Assembly: GCA_033239005.1 (NCBI GenBank)
Contig: BSQZ01000072.1
Span: forward strand, 1,128,501-1,192,500
DNA from: Lamellibrachia satsuma
Taxonomy: Eukaryota > Annelida > Polychaeta > Sabellida > Siboglinidae
Reading direction: 5' to 3'
Length of the DNA stretch: 64,000 bases
In this document: piece by piece, positions 29,401-43,747 of the stretch
Layout: the number at the start of each line of letters is the position of its first letter
Numbering within the stretch: the first letter of the stretch is position 1
Made by a program: the position numbers and the translations under genes
Notes under the pieces: generated by a model
What the model saw: the letters and a program-made list of their open reading frames with translations, nothing else
What the model was told of the DNA's origin: nothing
The model's database searches: none

Positions 29401-32400
29401 TCTCAAATGTAACATATAACTTTGTCAAGTCACAAAGGTGAAGCGACGAATAGAATTCACATAACTGCCAGTGTATGGGCAATGCTTGCACTGAAAATGG
29501 AGGGATTCAACAAATCTCATCGCCTGCTGTTCTCTCTTCAGCCCTGGCAGCACACTGACAATAGTAATTGTGGTGTCTGTCCAGTGACATGGCTCTATCA
29601 GCATGTTGATCCAAATAGAGCACATTCAGCAGGTCACACCGGCTTGTCATGTGCAGTGTATGGGCTTTTGACCTTGCCAATGCAATCACCATCAACCAGT
29701 TCAGTCCGTCTGGGGAACATGCTAAATATGGCGTGTGGTTGAAAACACATATCCCACACTGGCAAAGCTTCAGATGAGATCTTGTGGCACACTCATCTAA
29801 TGCAACACTCATGCTTTACCAATTTGTTCGATCAGTCCCGCATTTGTTTTTAGAAGAACTCTCCCTGCATACGTCCAACAATCTGATTTTTTTCCTTTTT
29901 GAGGGATCTGGATTTGTATGCAACACTGCACCCTTTTCTGTTCATCATGGTGTTGACTATTGTGGTTCTGTAGTTTTGTTCGTGCGTGATAAACATCATC
30001 TTTGACCGCCTCACTGCAGAGGTGCACAGTAATCATGTGACTGTGTGGACGACCGTGATTGTCTTCTGACCAAGGCGATGACTTTTTTCTAAATCGGAGA
30101 CACCGATGTCTTCCAATCCCATCTTCTTCATAGTGGCAATCACTAACTCATTCGTGATTTCATCTTTTACTTCCGGGATGTCGGAGATGTGGAGGTTAGG
30201 ATGGGGTGTCACGCCAGGCATCCCAGGTAGTGTCCCCTCCTTTACTCCCAGGGCTGTCCCTTCAAGCCCTGAGGTGTCACACCTGGCATCCCAGTGAGTC
30301 TTGCCCTCCTTCACCTCCAGGGCTGTCCCCTCAACCCTGGGGTGTCACACCAGGCATCCCAATGGACTGTCACCCTCCTTCATCCCGGGGTGTCACACCA
30401 GGCATCCCAGAGAGTGTCTCCTCCTTCACCCCCTGGGGTTCGTCATGGCAGACCAGAAGAGCTTATGCTGGGGTGCTTCTTCTGAGTCAGTGCAAGAGGT
30501 GGTGCTTCTAAGTCAGTGCAGGTTGTGCTTCTGAGTCAGTGCAAGTGGTGCTTTTGAGTCAGTGCAGGTGGTGCTTCTTAGTCAGTGCAGGTGGTGCTTT
30601 TTCTGAGATGGTCTGAATCAGTGCAGGAGGTGGTGCGTCTTCTGTGTCGGTCTGAGTCAGTACAGGAGGTGGTGCTTCTTCTGAGTTGGTTTGAGTCAGT
30701 GCAGGAGGTGGAGCTTCTTCTGAGTTGGTCTGAGTCAGTGCAGGAGGTGGTGCTTTTTCTGAGATGGTCTGAATCAGTGCAGGAGGTGGTGCTTCTTCTG
30801 AGTTGGTCTGAGTCAGTGTAGGAGGTGGTGCTTCTTCTGAGTCGGTCTGAGTCAGTGCAGGAGGTGGTACTTTTTCTGAGATGGTCTGAATCAGTGCAGG
30901 AGGTGGTGCTTCTTCTGAGTTGGTCTGAGTCAGTGTAGGAGGTGGTGCTTCTTCTGATTCGGTCTGAGTCAGTGCAGGAGGTGGTGCTTCTTCTGATTCG
31001 GTCTGAGTCAGTGCAGGAGGTGGTGCTTCTTCTGCATCGGTCTGAGTCAGTGCAGGAGGTGGTGCGTCTTCTGTGTCGGTCTGAGTCAGTACAGGAGGTG
31101 GTGCTTCTTCTGAGTTGGTTTGAGTCAGTGCAGGAGGTGGAGCTTCTTCTGAGTTGGTCTGAGTCAGTGCAGGAGGTGGTGCTTTTTCTGAGATGGTCTG
31201 AGTCAGTGTAGGAGGTGGTGCTTCTTCTGAGTCGGTCTGAGTCAGTGTAGGAGGTGGTGCTTCTTCTGAGTTGGTCTGAGTCAGTGCAGGAGGTGGTGCT
31301 TCTTCTGAGTCGGTCTGAGTCAATGCAGGAGGTGGTGCTTCTTCTGCATCGGTCTGAGTCAGTGCAGGAGGTGGTGCTTCTTCTGAGTTGGTCTGAGTCA
31401 GTACAGGAGGTGGAGCTTCTTCTGAATTGGTCTGAGTCAGTGCAGGAGGTGGTGCTTTTTCTGAGATGGTCTGAATCAGTGCAGGAGGTGGTGTTTCTTC
31501 TGAGTTGGTCTGAGTCAGTGCAGGAGGTGGTGCTTCTTCTGAGTCGGTCTGAGTCAGTGCAGGAGGTGGTGCTTCTTCTGCATCGGTCTGAGTCAGTGCA
31601 GGAGGTGGTGCTTCTTCTGTGTCGGTCTGAGTCAGTGCAGGAGGTGGTGCTTCTTCTGAGTTGGTCTGAGTTGCAACGTCCTTGGCCCATGTTGCTCCAC
31701 TTACATGATCCAGTCTGGTGTGCATGGTGTACCGTACACCTTCGGCATCTTTGATGGGGAAGGCTGAAAAGCAGATACTAGGTATATAGTAGAGAAGTTC
31801 CAAAAGTGGATCCCAAAGCTGCAGTAATTGACTTACATGACTTACTTGACTTAAAAACATACACCATAATAATAATAATCTTTATGTTTCACAATGATCA
31901 ATACAGAATTATGATAAGCATCATATACAAATACATTCTGTTCTATTTATGACATGCTGCTCTGCTGTCAATAGTGGGAGCCCAGAATCATTCCTAATCT
32001 TATCACTCAGTGGTGTTCCTCTCTTTTGTTGTCCTTTGAAGTCTGGTTTGTATACTTGCCTAATGATGTTATCTCTTTGTAAACAGCAAACATGCCCAAA
32101 CCACCAGAGTCTTCTGTGTCTGATGACATCTGTGATAGATTCAGAGTGTTCTCTCTGATCTTGATATTTTGTAGTCTGTTGGCACTGGTAACACCTCTCA
32201 AACACCTCAAGAGATTGAATCTCCTGTGATCGTAGCGTCCAAGCCTCCATATCATAGATTGCTATTGGCAGTATAAGGACTCCATGTAATCTGGCTTTCA
32301 GTCTTGTTGAGATGCTTTTTTTGAAAATATATTTTTTTTCTGAGTCTACCAAAGGCTGCTGATGCTAAGGCTATTCATTTACTAACATCTCTGTAGACAG

Positions 32401-35400
32401 TAGTATGTTACCCAAGAAGCAGAACTCACTCAGAGTCTTGAGTTCTTTGCCTTCCAGAGTAATACGCTTATCCGATGAAGTGATTACCTTGCATTTGGAG
32501 AAGTTGATTTTCATACAACATTTCCTACTGGCAGCATGTAATTCTTCAGTTGTGATTTGTAGCTTCTTAAACATGGTAGACATAATCATTGTGTCATCTG
32601 CATATCTGATGTCAAAGGTGAGGTTGGTATCTAGCTTAAACTTCTTGCAAAAGCTCTTCAGGTCTGCCATGACAAACTCCAGGAACAAACTGAACAAGAT
32701 AGGTGATAACAAACAGCCCTGGGTCACTCCTATTTCCACTCTAAACCATTCTGTCAGTTGATCATTGATGACGACTGCACATTCAACAGTATCATACATA
32801 GCTTCAATTAGTGATGTAATTTTGGGCTCCACCCAGTAAACCTCAACATCTTCCACAAAGCTCTTCTCCAGATAGTGTCAAATGCAGCCTTGAAGTGCAC
32901 AAAATTGAAATGCAGCAGGACCTGGTGCTCTTGTGCCTTTTCCATGATCTGTCGCACAATGAAGATAACTACTGTCCCTCTGTTCTTCCTAAATTCAAAC
33001 TGATGCTTTGATAGATGTGTGTCAATTTTGTCATCTATCTTCATGAGTATCATCTCGCAGAAGACCTTACCCGGGATGGATATCCGGAAAATTCCTCTGT
33101 AGTTTGACAGGTTAACTTGCACCCTTTTTTTATTGGGTTGATCATACTTCAGCTCCAATCTGTCGGTAGCTTTCCATGCTGTATTGCATATCTTCAGGAG
33201 CATCTCAGCCATCTCCTCTCCTCCCGCTTTCAAAACTTCAGCCATAATGCGATCAGCTCCAGGTGCTTTCCTTGACTTCATTGCTTTGACAACCTTCTGT
33301 AAGAATGGTGGCCCAACCAGTCCTGGGATGTTATCTTGACTTCATTGCTTTGACAGCCTTCTGTACCTCCTCTAGTAAGAATGGTGGCCCAACCAGTCCA
33401 GGGATGTTATCTTGACTTCATTGCTTTGACAGCCTTCTGTACCTCCTCTAGTAAGAATGGTGGCCCAACCAGTCCTGGGATGTTATCTTGACTTCATTGC
33501 TTTGACAGCCTTCTGTACCTCCTCCAGTAAGAATGGTGGCCCAACCAGTCCTGGGATGTTATCTTGACTTCATTGCTTTGACAGCCTTCTGTACCTCCTC
33601 TAGTAAGATTGGTGGTCCAACCAGTCCTGGGATGTCGGAATGTCGTCAAGTGCTTCCTCTGATCTTAGCCAGTTTGTGTTAAGATGTTTCTCAAAGTATG
33701 TTTCTCAACATTTTAACACCTCATCTGGAGCTGTTTTAGATTTCCGTCAACATTCTGTGCAGCCATGAGATGTTTCCATGGCTTGTTGCTGAGTTCTCGC
33801 ACATTTTAAAACAAATTACGGAAGTTGTTTTTCCTGAAATCCTCCTCCATAACTTTTCCTCAAGTTGTTTTCTCTTGTGGGTTATTGCTTTCTTCACTGG
33901 TCTGTTCTTATCTCTATGTTTCACGCATCTCTGAGGTATTCTCCAAATACTCTGTATGTGCCTTTCGCGTTTCCTTACACTCTCTTGCTAGAATTGATGG
34001 AAGATTGACGACCTGCTTTTTACCCCTGAATCTTACCAGATTCTCAGTGATTTCATATGTTGTCTCTTTGAAGTCTAGCCAGAGTTCCTCCACTGGTATA
34101 TCACCAAGTTCCAATAGATGTTCAAAGGTTCCACCAATCTTCACATGGAATTCTTGCCTTGACTCTCTATCACAAAGCTTATCCACATCGTACGTCTTGG
34201 CTACTTTCCTGTTTCATCTTGAAACACAGGGTTTGACGTCTATATTTACTATGAACAGGAAGTGATATGAGCCAAGTGCTGCTGATCTGTATTTCCTACA
34301 GTTCTTCAGCTAGCCTTTGAGTTTCCTCTCGACAAGAATATAGTCAATTTGATTCATCTGGTGAAATTCATCACTCTCCTAATGTTGACATGTTGAAACA
34401 CTGATTTGGCAATGAAGAGATAATTTATAGCACAACACAGCAGCTGTTGTTGTCTTCTGTCATTCGCACGGCCCAGTCCAAACTTTCCAACAACTTCTGG
34501 CCATGAAGAATGTTGGTCGTCACCCACTTTTGCATTGAAATCTCCCTGAACCTGTAGTTCTTCGTCCTTTTGGACGGCACAGATCTTTAAGGTAGCTTGG
34601 GCAGCTAACGTGTCGATTTCTTAATTTTTTTCTCATAACATCCTATGAAATATTGAACTGAACGTCGACACCAGAAATAATCGCCACATTTTGCCAATCC
34701 ATCCTTTAAAAAACTGTCCTTTTGGAAATCCCCCTGACTTCTTGGAAATGCTGATGATGTTTCCATTGTAATAACCGTGTGTGCTTAAATCTTCAAACCA
34801 GCTTTATTTTCTTTCAATGTGAATGCAGAACATATCATCTGGTTACTGTGATTCCAGTACGCATTAATATTATATCTACCTAACTAAATCACGTCCTTAA
34901 ACCAGCAAATGTCAGTGCTAACGTAGTTTATTGTGACCTGGTGACCCCACCACATAACGGTCCAATCAAAGTGATCAGAAACATGCCTTGCCATGTGTTT
35001 GTAAGATGGCTGGCATAACCTGATATCATAGATGACAACACATTACAAATACAGATTCAAGGGCCATTGTGGCAGCAAATTAATGACACATGTCAATATT
35101 AGAAATGGCCGTTGTGTTTTGTCAACAATATGTAAAATGCCAGTGAAAATTGTCACATTTCAAGCATGATACACGTATCTATCGACATTTCTGTTATCAC
35201 TAACATTCAGAAAACGTTACCTAATTCAGTTTTTTTTTTAAGAACTACAACACTTACAATGCTGCAGTTTGGCATGTCATTGCGTCTTACATGTAGGCAA
35301 CATTACACGAATTTGAATTACGATTGGTGAAGGTTTGTGTCAAAAATACACTGCCACTTTAGGCTGTAATTCAAATTTTGCTTAATTTATTCATGGTGGT

Positions 35401-38400
35401 GTAGCAGACGTAATTTGTTTATATTAATCAACATTTTCTTCAAAGTTATCAGTGACACTGTCATATTTATATGTATGTCATTTATTTCTTTGGGGATTTT
35501 CTCAAGACGATATAATTTCACATTTTATGGCAACTTTTTTCACATGTACCAAAAAAATGTTTAATCTTGTAACATAACCAAATAAATTGAAAACAATTTT
35601 TTTTATTAATCTGGAATATTATATAATATTTCAACTGCAATCTATGAAGAAATGGTTAATTTATCTTAAAAACTTCTATTGAAACTACTAAATTCACTAC
35701 AAGCATATAATAACCACCCCAGCTACCTTAACTGTAGCAGACCCAAGGAGTCTTGATATTGTTGACCAGGGTAAGATGAGTCTGGTGCATATACCTGGAT
35801 GATGTTTCGCACACCAGTTCTGTCACTAATCATCCTCAGAGAAACGGTCTCGTAAGAAAGTAGACCATTCACATACTCAGACGAGAGGTTTAGTGCCACA
35901 CTTTGTCTGTGGATGCCAACTTCTCTTCCCGAGTGAAAGATCATGTATCTATTTTGCTGAAATGCCACATCCACATCACTAATCTCACTGGCAGATTATG
36001 GACAGCAAGATCAAGACTGTGAGCCACCCAGTGCACAAGCCTGTGAGCCATGCAGTACACAAGCCTGTGAGCCACGCAGTGCACAAGCCTGTGAGCCATG
36101 CAGTGCACAAGTCTGTGAGCCATGCAGTGCACAAGCCTGTGAACCATGCATGCACAAGCCTGTGTGTCATGCAGTGCACAAGCCTGTGAGCCATGCAGTG
36201 CACAAACCTGTGAGCCATGCAGTGCAAAAGCCTGTGAACCATGCAGTGCACAAGCCTGTGTGTCATGCAGTGCACAAGCCTGTGAGCCACGCAGTGCACA
36301 AACCTTTGAACCCTGCTTGTATTCACTCAGTGTCTCAGGCCTTGCCCTGCTTGTATTCACTCAGTGTCTCAGGCCTTGCCCTGCTTGTATTCACTCAGTA
36401 TGTCAAGCCTTGCCCTGCTTGTAGTCGCTCAGTGTCTCAAGCCTTGCCCTGCTTGTAGTCGCTCAGTGTCTCAAGCTTTGCCCTGCTTGTAGTCGCTCAG
36501 TGTCTCAGGCCTTGCCCTGCTTGTAGTTGCTCAGTGTCTCGGGCCTTGCCCTGCTTGCATTCACTCAGTGTGTCAAGCCTTGCCCTGCTTGTATTCACTC
36601 AGTGTCTCAAGCCTTGTCCTGCTAGTATTCACTCAGTGTCTCAAGCCTTGCCCTGCTTGTATTCACTCAGTGTCTCAAGCCTTGCCCTGCTTGTATTCAC
36701 TCAGTGTGTCAAGCCTTGCCCTGCTTGTATTCACTCAGTGTCTCAAGCCTTGCCCTGCTTGTAGTCGCTCAGTGTCTCAAGCCTTGCCCTGCTTGTATTC
36801 ACTCAGCGTCTCAAGCCTTGGCCTGCTTGTATTCACTCAGTTTCTCAAGCCTTGCCCTGCTTGTATTCACTCAGTGTGTCAAGCCTTGCCCTGCTTGTAT
36901 TCAATCAATGTCTCAAGCCTTGCCCTGCTTGTATTCACTCAGTGTGTCAAGCCTTGCCCTGCTTGTATTCACTCAATGTCTCAAGCCTTGCCCTGCTTGT
37001 ATTCACTCAGTGTGTCAAGCCTTGCCCTGCTTGTATTCACTCAATGTCTCAAGCCTTGCCCTGCTTGTATTCACTCAGTGTGTCAAGCCTTGCCCTGCTT
37101 GTATTCACTCAATGTCTCAAGCCTTGCCCGGCTTGTATTCACTCGGTGTGTCAAGTCATCTGGCACTTTTACAGATAAGAATTTGGATAAATCTTAAAAA
37201 TGCTGGGAGGGCCACTTGGCCATGCCCTGAACGTCATCCATCCGGATGTCATGCAGGGAGGGCCACTTGGTCATGCCCTGAGCCTCATCCAGCCAGCCGT
37301 CATCCAGGGAGGGCCACTTGGCCATGCCCTGAAAGTCATCCAGCTGGCCATCATCCAGGGAGAGCCACTTGGCCATGCCCTGAACGTCATCCAGCCAGCC
37401 GTCATCCAGGGAGGGCCACTTGGTCATGCCCTGAGCCTCATCCATCCAGCTAGCCGTTATCCAGATTGATTGGATCTGGCAACACAGTGGTCATTGGCCA
37501 CCAGCTTTGACCTGTACTCTGAGAGCAGTTGTCTCTTGAAGATATCCAGCTGACAAGCAATAAATGCCCTATGGAGAAGCAAAATCACAATCAGTAAACA
37601 CAAATTGTCAGACTAATGCTGTCAATGATAATCTTTTTGTGTAATAGATATGAACTGCTGAGCCTTAAAACGAATTATCAGATTTTTTGCTTTGGGGAAT
37701 GTTTGATTCAGACAAAAGATTCATCCATCAGAAGAAGTTCATATCGGGGGTCAGCTTGTCTCTTTCTCATCAGATACAGTATTGCAACATCATAAACTCT
37801 GGTGTTACATCAAATAGACTCCTTCAGTCCATTATTAATATAATTTGGAGATTTCCTATTTTCCTTCAACATATCAATTTAATTTTGAATATTTTGATGG
37901 AGCCAAAAATTAAAATACATTTATGCTGTTAAAAGTAAACAGACCATAAACATAATAGGAATTAACTACTTTTACTAATTATATACATGTCCACCTTCAA
38001 TTCTAGTAACGAGAGTGGTGTCCTCCCACAGAATATCAAGAACCATGTGCATATCCACGGCTTCTCAGGTTGTGGACCTCCTCCGGTTTTTGTGTGTCTT
38101 GCCTCTTTCTCTCAAAGGGGCCCTTTGTATATCTGTCCTTTCTTCCAGACATTGGCCACTGACCATATTGAACACCCATTAACTGAGACTGCGGCGGCAG
38201 CCTCAGCCCACAGTGCCTTCTCTTTTTGCATAACTAAGATTTGCCTTGAAGCACATACGAGTGCTGTTGGTATAGTTGGAGACTTCCACATCTGTGAAAT
38301 TTGCTTTGTGCTACTCCACAGTACTGTTTCCGAAAGAATCCATAATGATAACAGTTGCTAGGCAACAGGGATGCCGTGATTTCAAACCTAGCGAGTTTCA

Positions 38401-41400
38401 TAGTTTATTCAAATGTTGCATTGTTTCTGCTAATATCACACTGTATACATGTAATATATGCACAAGCGTACTTAAAAAAAACTACATTCAGCCAATGTAA
38501 AAAAAATTCAACTTTTTTGCTACAGTACTATTTCCTGCATGCCTACCTTTTACTGCAGTATACAGGGATTTACCATTTCAACCTATCTAGGTCAGTTCTG
38601 CGTTGGCTACACACCAATCAAGATATAAATCTATTAACATTCCACATCATGGTAACCTCACCAGACGGGTCACCATGTACTATTCCATCTGAGTGGTGTG
38701 TTCTTCATTCCTTCCCGTGAAATGATTCATGCAAGTTATTTATATGTTTTAGATCCTGTTTTGGGAACCAAGTTTTCATTGTAGGGCTAATTACTTCCTA
38801 GCACCTGAGTGTTTATGGGTTCAGCGGCAACTAAGAGACCCATTTAACGCAATATGTCACTGCTGGCCAAGTAGTGTTGATCAGCTTGCCATACTAATTC
38901 CACAGTGATAACTTATTAAATTGAACTATCTGTTTGGTTGTCCCTGCAAATAAACCCACTATAAGATCAGGTACCGTTTCACTCGGATTCTTATCAGCTC
39001 ATTAGCTTGATTTTTTACTATTTAAAATAAATTTTGCTCGAAAATTTTTTTCGCAAACAATAAATCGTAGAAACACTCCTAAAAATGCTTCTTATTAAAG
39101 GATAGACTGCTTTTGTTCACAGCGTCTGTTTTACAGCACTGACATTGATAAATCGATGTGTGTGTTTGCTGTTTTATGCACGGGTTTTATGGCATTTGCG
39201 AACGTCAAGGTTGTTTGCGAAACATTTGTTATTAAATTTTGACACAACCTCGGTTGAGGTTGTTTATTATCAGCCACTTTTTCTCAACTTTTTTATTTAT
39301 TTTGCCCAATTGTGCACACTTTGAAGTGTATGATGGAAATTTTGATCATTAGCCTATGTTGGATTTATAGAGCTTGTTAGTGAAACATGTTGAAAACACT
39401 CCTTAATTTTAACAAAGGATTCTGTTTTATAATAGATTTTCCTTATGAACTGATTTTCTTTGTGAAATGGTCCCCAGATCTGATCAGATGTTTGTCAGTT
39501 TAGGTTCTCTTCTCTCCACCCCCCAACAGAGACCATTTCTTGCCAGAGATCATGTGACATGAACACTGCTGAGTTAGGACACATGTATACTGTGGAATGA
39601 AGCATATTGGTAATAAGATGAAAACTTCTATGGCGCCTAAGTCATTGGATATTCGAGCTCGCTAAACAAAAGGCAATCTTGAAATTCAATTTGATTCAAT
39701 AATTTTATTCCCGAATATTACATCTATATGAAAGACTAGACTATGACGATTAAAGACTAGATATATAGCATATTTTTCCAGTGATCACACAGTGGTGATG
39801 TGTATAATTCATCACTGTTCATAATACTTTGGAATATTGCATTACCCGACTTAGCTATACACGTCATAAAACTATACACATTTTTCCTGATCAACTTTTT
39901 GTAGGTGGGTAATCCCCGTGACACAAACATAACTAGCGCTACAATTCCTCGGTTCATTGCACAACAATCTAAACACATTATTGTATGCTACACATAATTT
40001 TCTAGTTGATTCTGGTTTATAATTATGCCATAACTGATATGTATAGAAAGAAGTACAGTACGATTTAAACAGAGTACATTTTACATCTTCAGTACACATA
40101 TAGAATTTTTTAATCAAGGCATTACCCTGAGCATAAATTCTCTTATACTGCCTAGCCATATCATTATCTGTTATACTGCCTAGCCATATCATCATCTGAT
40201 GTACTGCCTAGCTATATCATCATCTGTTATACTGCCTAGCCATATCATCATCTGTTATACTGCCTAGCCATATCATCATCTGTTATACTGCCTAGCCATA
40301 TCATCATCTGTTATACTGCCTAGCCATATCATCATCTGTTATACTGCCTAGCCATATCATCTGTTATACTGCCTAGCCATATCATCATCTGTTATACTGC
40401 CTAGCCAATTCATCATCTGTTATACTGCCTAGCCATGTCATCATCTCTTATACTGCCTAGCCAATTCATCATCATCACTGAGAACTTCAGTGAGAACATG
40501 TCCAAGCTATTTACATTTATTAACTCTTGTTAATATTTCATCATTTAACACAACAAAGTTTGGCATATGTATATCTTTGAACTTTTTGCAGCAAAATGTC
40601 ATAACATTACTTTTGGTACTGTTGTATTTGATATCATGTTCTAGACCATAATCTGAACAGCCAGACAGCAACATTGATAAACCCATGGATGAGGGAGCCA
40701 AGAGCACTAAATCATCAGCATACATCAAATGATTAATTAATGCTGCACCTATTATGCATCCAGCATTTACATTATTTAATTTTTACTGAGATCATCCATG
40801 TCGACACAAAAAAGATACAGGGAGAGAATTCCTCCTTGACATACACCAGTAGTAACAGAAAAACTGTCTGACATGATATACTTCCAGCGTACATACATTT
40901 TTTTAGTAGTATACCAAAATACTAGAATTCTAACTACATACAAGGGTGTGCCCCACTTTATGAGTTTCTCAACTAAAACAGTGATTTACGTGATCAAATG
41001 CTTTGGATACATCCAAAAAACATGAAAATACATCACTATTCAAACTACAGTATTTTAATACAGCCTCCTTGAAGGCATATTTATACATATCTGTACTGTG
41101 TTTAGTTTTGAAGCCAAACTGATTGCTACATGTAGTCAAACTGTAAGCAATACGATCATAAATTAACTTCTCAATGACTTTGGACACAGTACTGACTAGA
41201 GCAATGGGTCTGTAGTTACTCTTACTACATATGCTAGCACTTTTGTTTTTAACAATGGGCACAAGTACAACATATATCATAGATTCAGGTAAATACCATG
41301 GACAAATAAACTAGTAAAACACATAGATAACAGTGGAATTATTGTCACTGCAATGTTTAAGATGCTCCGCATATATACCACCCAAGCCACAACTCTTACT

Positions 41401-43683
41401 GTCTTTCAGATCTGTTATGGCCTTATAATCTCAGAGTGTGACACTTGTATGTCCATTTCATATTCAACATTTTTACAAAGATTATTTACATCTTTGTCTT
41501 TGTTTAAACGATTAAATAAATCCTCAGTGAGATTTCCACATATTAACTATGTTATGCGACCCAGTCACACCATCACTGACGTAAGGAAGAGACAAATTAC
41601 TATTATTCATCAGCTTAATTTCTTTCCAAAATGCTTTGTCATTTTTACACAAAAGTTGTTATGCAATCAACAACACAACACAGATATAGAGATATGAAAA
41701 GGCCAAATGAATGACGTTTATTGTGGGGATTAAGTGTAAGCCCACTTGTAAAGAAATGTGGGCTCTACAACCAGGCTGACTACTCCCAATGCGAGCCTCC
41801 TGGACGTCGGGTTCAATAGAGCCCACATTTCAACATATAAAGCAGTAGCAGTATTCCTAGAACAAATAAAAGAAACAATGGCATTACTATTGTCATAGAA
41901 CACCCTTAAACCAAATAGCATAATGCCCTACATGCTATCACGCAGTCTATGAATACAACTATACATAGTAAAATGTCAGTTGGTAACTCAACATTTCTCA
42001 GGCGTATTTCTGACTCTCTCTCTCTCCCCCCCCTCTCTCTCTCAGCCAATTAAATTTCACGGCTACAAATAAATTGCCCATTTTAATCACCAATTTAACG
42101 TCTTTCATTAATTTCTGCTGCTGTTTTCACCTGTACAGATACATGGTTAATCTGATTAATTAATTCTTGCACTGACTGCTATCTAGCAACATAGAGCTAA
42201 ATATTTTAGTATGTAAAAAACTTGATTGAAACACATGAAGACATCTGAATAACAGAACAAACTGGTATGCATCAGTCTGGCCGGCATTCAGCACATGTGG
42301 ACATAATATACACAGAAAACTCATCTATTTGAATCCTTTTATTTTTAATTAATTTTCTTTCTATGGAATATAAGTGTTATGTATAGTTTCTTATTATTCA
42401 TTATAATATGTTTCAAAAATAGTATAGTTGTACTTACCTTTATTGGTGATAGATGATGGCAGATTAAAAATCTTCTGTTTTTTACAGAAGCATGTGTTTT
42501 ATTAATAAACAGAAAAGACAAATGATTGTGGGATATATTACTAGCAACCTTTTTATATAGAGGGCAGCACTGTCACAAGTAAAAACATAATAGTGCTGCC
42601 CTCTTTATTACGTCTTTGCAACTAATTGATATATGTCTTAGTAGAAGAGAAAAATCTAACAACTGCATTGTGCCTCGCGTTACGGTATCCTTTTTGTGAT
42701 TCGCATTACGTGTGACTCGCGTTACACATATTCAGGGTCCAATATCATAGTATAGATAGACTAGACACGGATGTTGTTTGTATCATTGAAATTCAATCAA
42801 TGAAATTTAAGACCATTTTCCCTGTTTTCATGTAAATGCCCCAAAGGCTGAGGGTGCTTTAGCTCGCAATCTCTCTTACCATCATTAAATTACATGCTAC
42901 TGGCTGTTAGCAAGACATTGATGGTGGTCACAAGTTGTCTCATCATACATTGGCTTTTGGCAAATATTCCATAATGGACTGGATCTGGTTTCAGGGTGAA
43001 CCAGTAAGTGAAGACGAGGTGTTTGTGGCAGTGAAGACATGCAAAAAATTCCACAATACACGAGGCAAGAAACCAACATAGTTTCTTCGATTGCACAAAT
43101 ACTGATTATTTGTGGTTATATTAATACTTGTTGAAAATGTTATTTTAACATCTCATCTCACTGACATTAATATAGACGCAGTCTCGATTTCGTTTGAACA
43201 TTACATCTGATTTATTAACTATGTCTTATAATAAGGTGTGTTTGTAAGGTATTTGTAACAGTACTGAAATTGATATCTTCTGTGATGAATTACAACTTTT
43301 GTATGTGTGTGTGTTGCAATCAAATTCATGTTGTAGTTCAGAAAACACATTTTAGTTTTCCTAGTCCTTATTGTGTTGAGAAACCACTACAACAGTTGTA
43401 ACTGTGATAAGTAATTACAAATACAGTGTAATATGAACATTATAATTTAGTTTTTACGAGCGTATGTAATTGTATTAAACCATTGTAATTGAGCTCAACC
43501 CTGGCAACAAGAATGTATGAATTCACCTAAAACACTGTTTAAAATGATCAGTAATGATCCGTGTAATCTTCCTTTAGAAAACACTGCAGCTGCACTAAAC
43601 CTATGAACCATTGCAATTGACCCTTTATGAAGCATTGTAGTTATTGTTTTTGAAGCATTGTAATTAAGCATTTTTAAGCATTG

Positions 43684-43747
<64 letters not shown>

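Larger units (their letters stand above)
31868..35975 (-). mobile_element. RTE-like LINE split by a TTAA insertion
   Basis: Minus strand order: endonuclease start (35974-35728; [19 protein letters not shown]), an inserted block (34587-35727), then GDFNAKVG (about 34530), a linker with [12 protein letters not shown] pieces ([49 protein letters not shown]) and a C-terminal domain [12 protein letters not shown]. Frameshifts occur between pieces. A 76-bp tandem repeat sits between linker and RT. The 3' end has an ATT-repeat tail (31868-31880). RTE clade assignment rests on the C-terminal GHV-type segment. Confidence 0.85.

Noticed and set aside
30480..31675. CRISPR-like regular repeats
   Set aside because: Adjacent repeats have no unique spacers; these are minisatellites in a eukaryotic genome.
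36568..37453. 209- and 249-aa Cys/Leu-rich frames
   Set aside because: Frames cycle through the 34-bp repeat (102 nt per three units) and are not gene-like.
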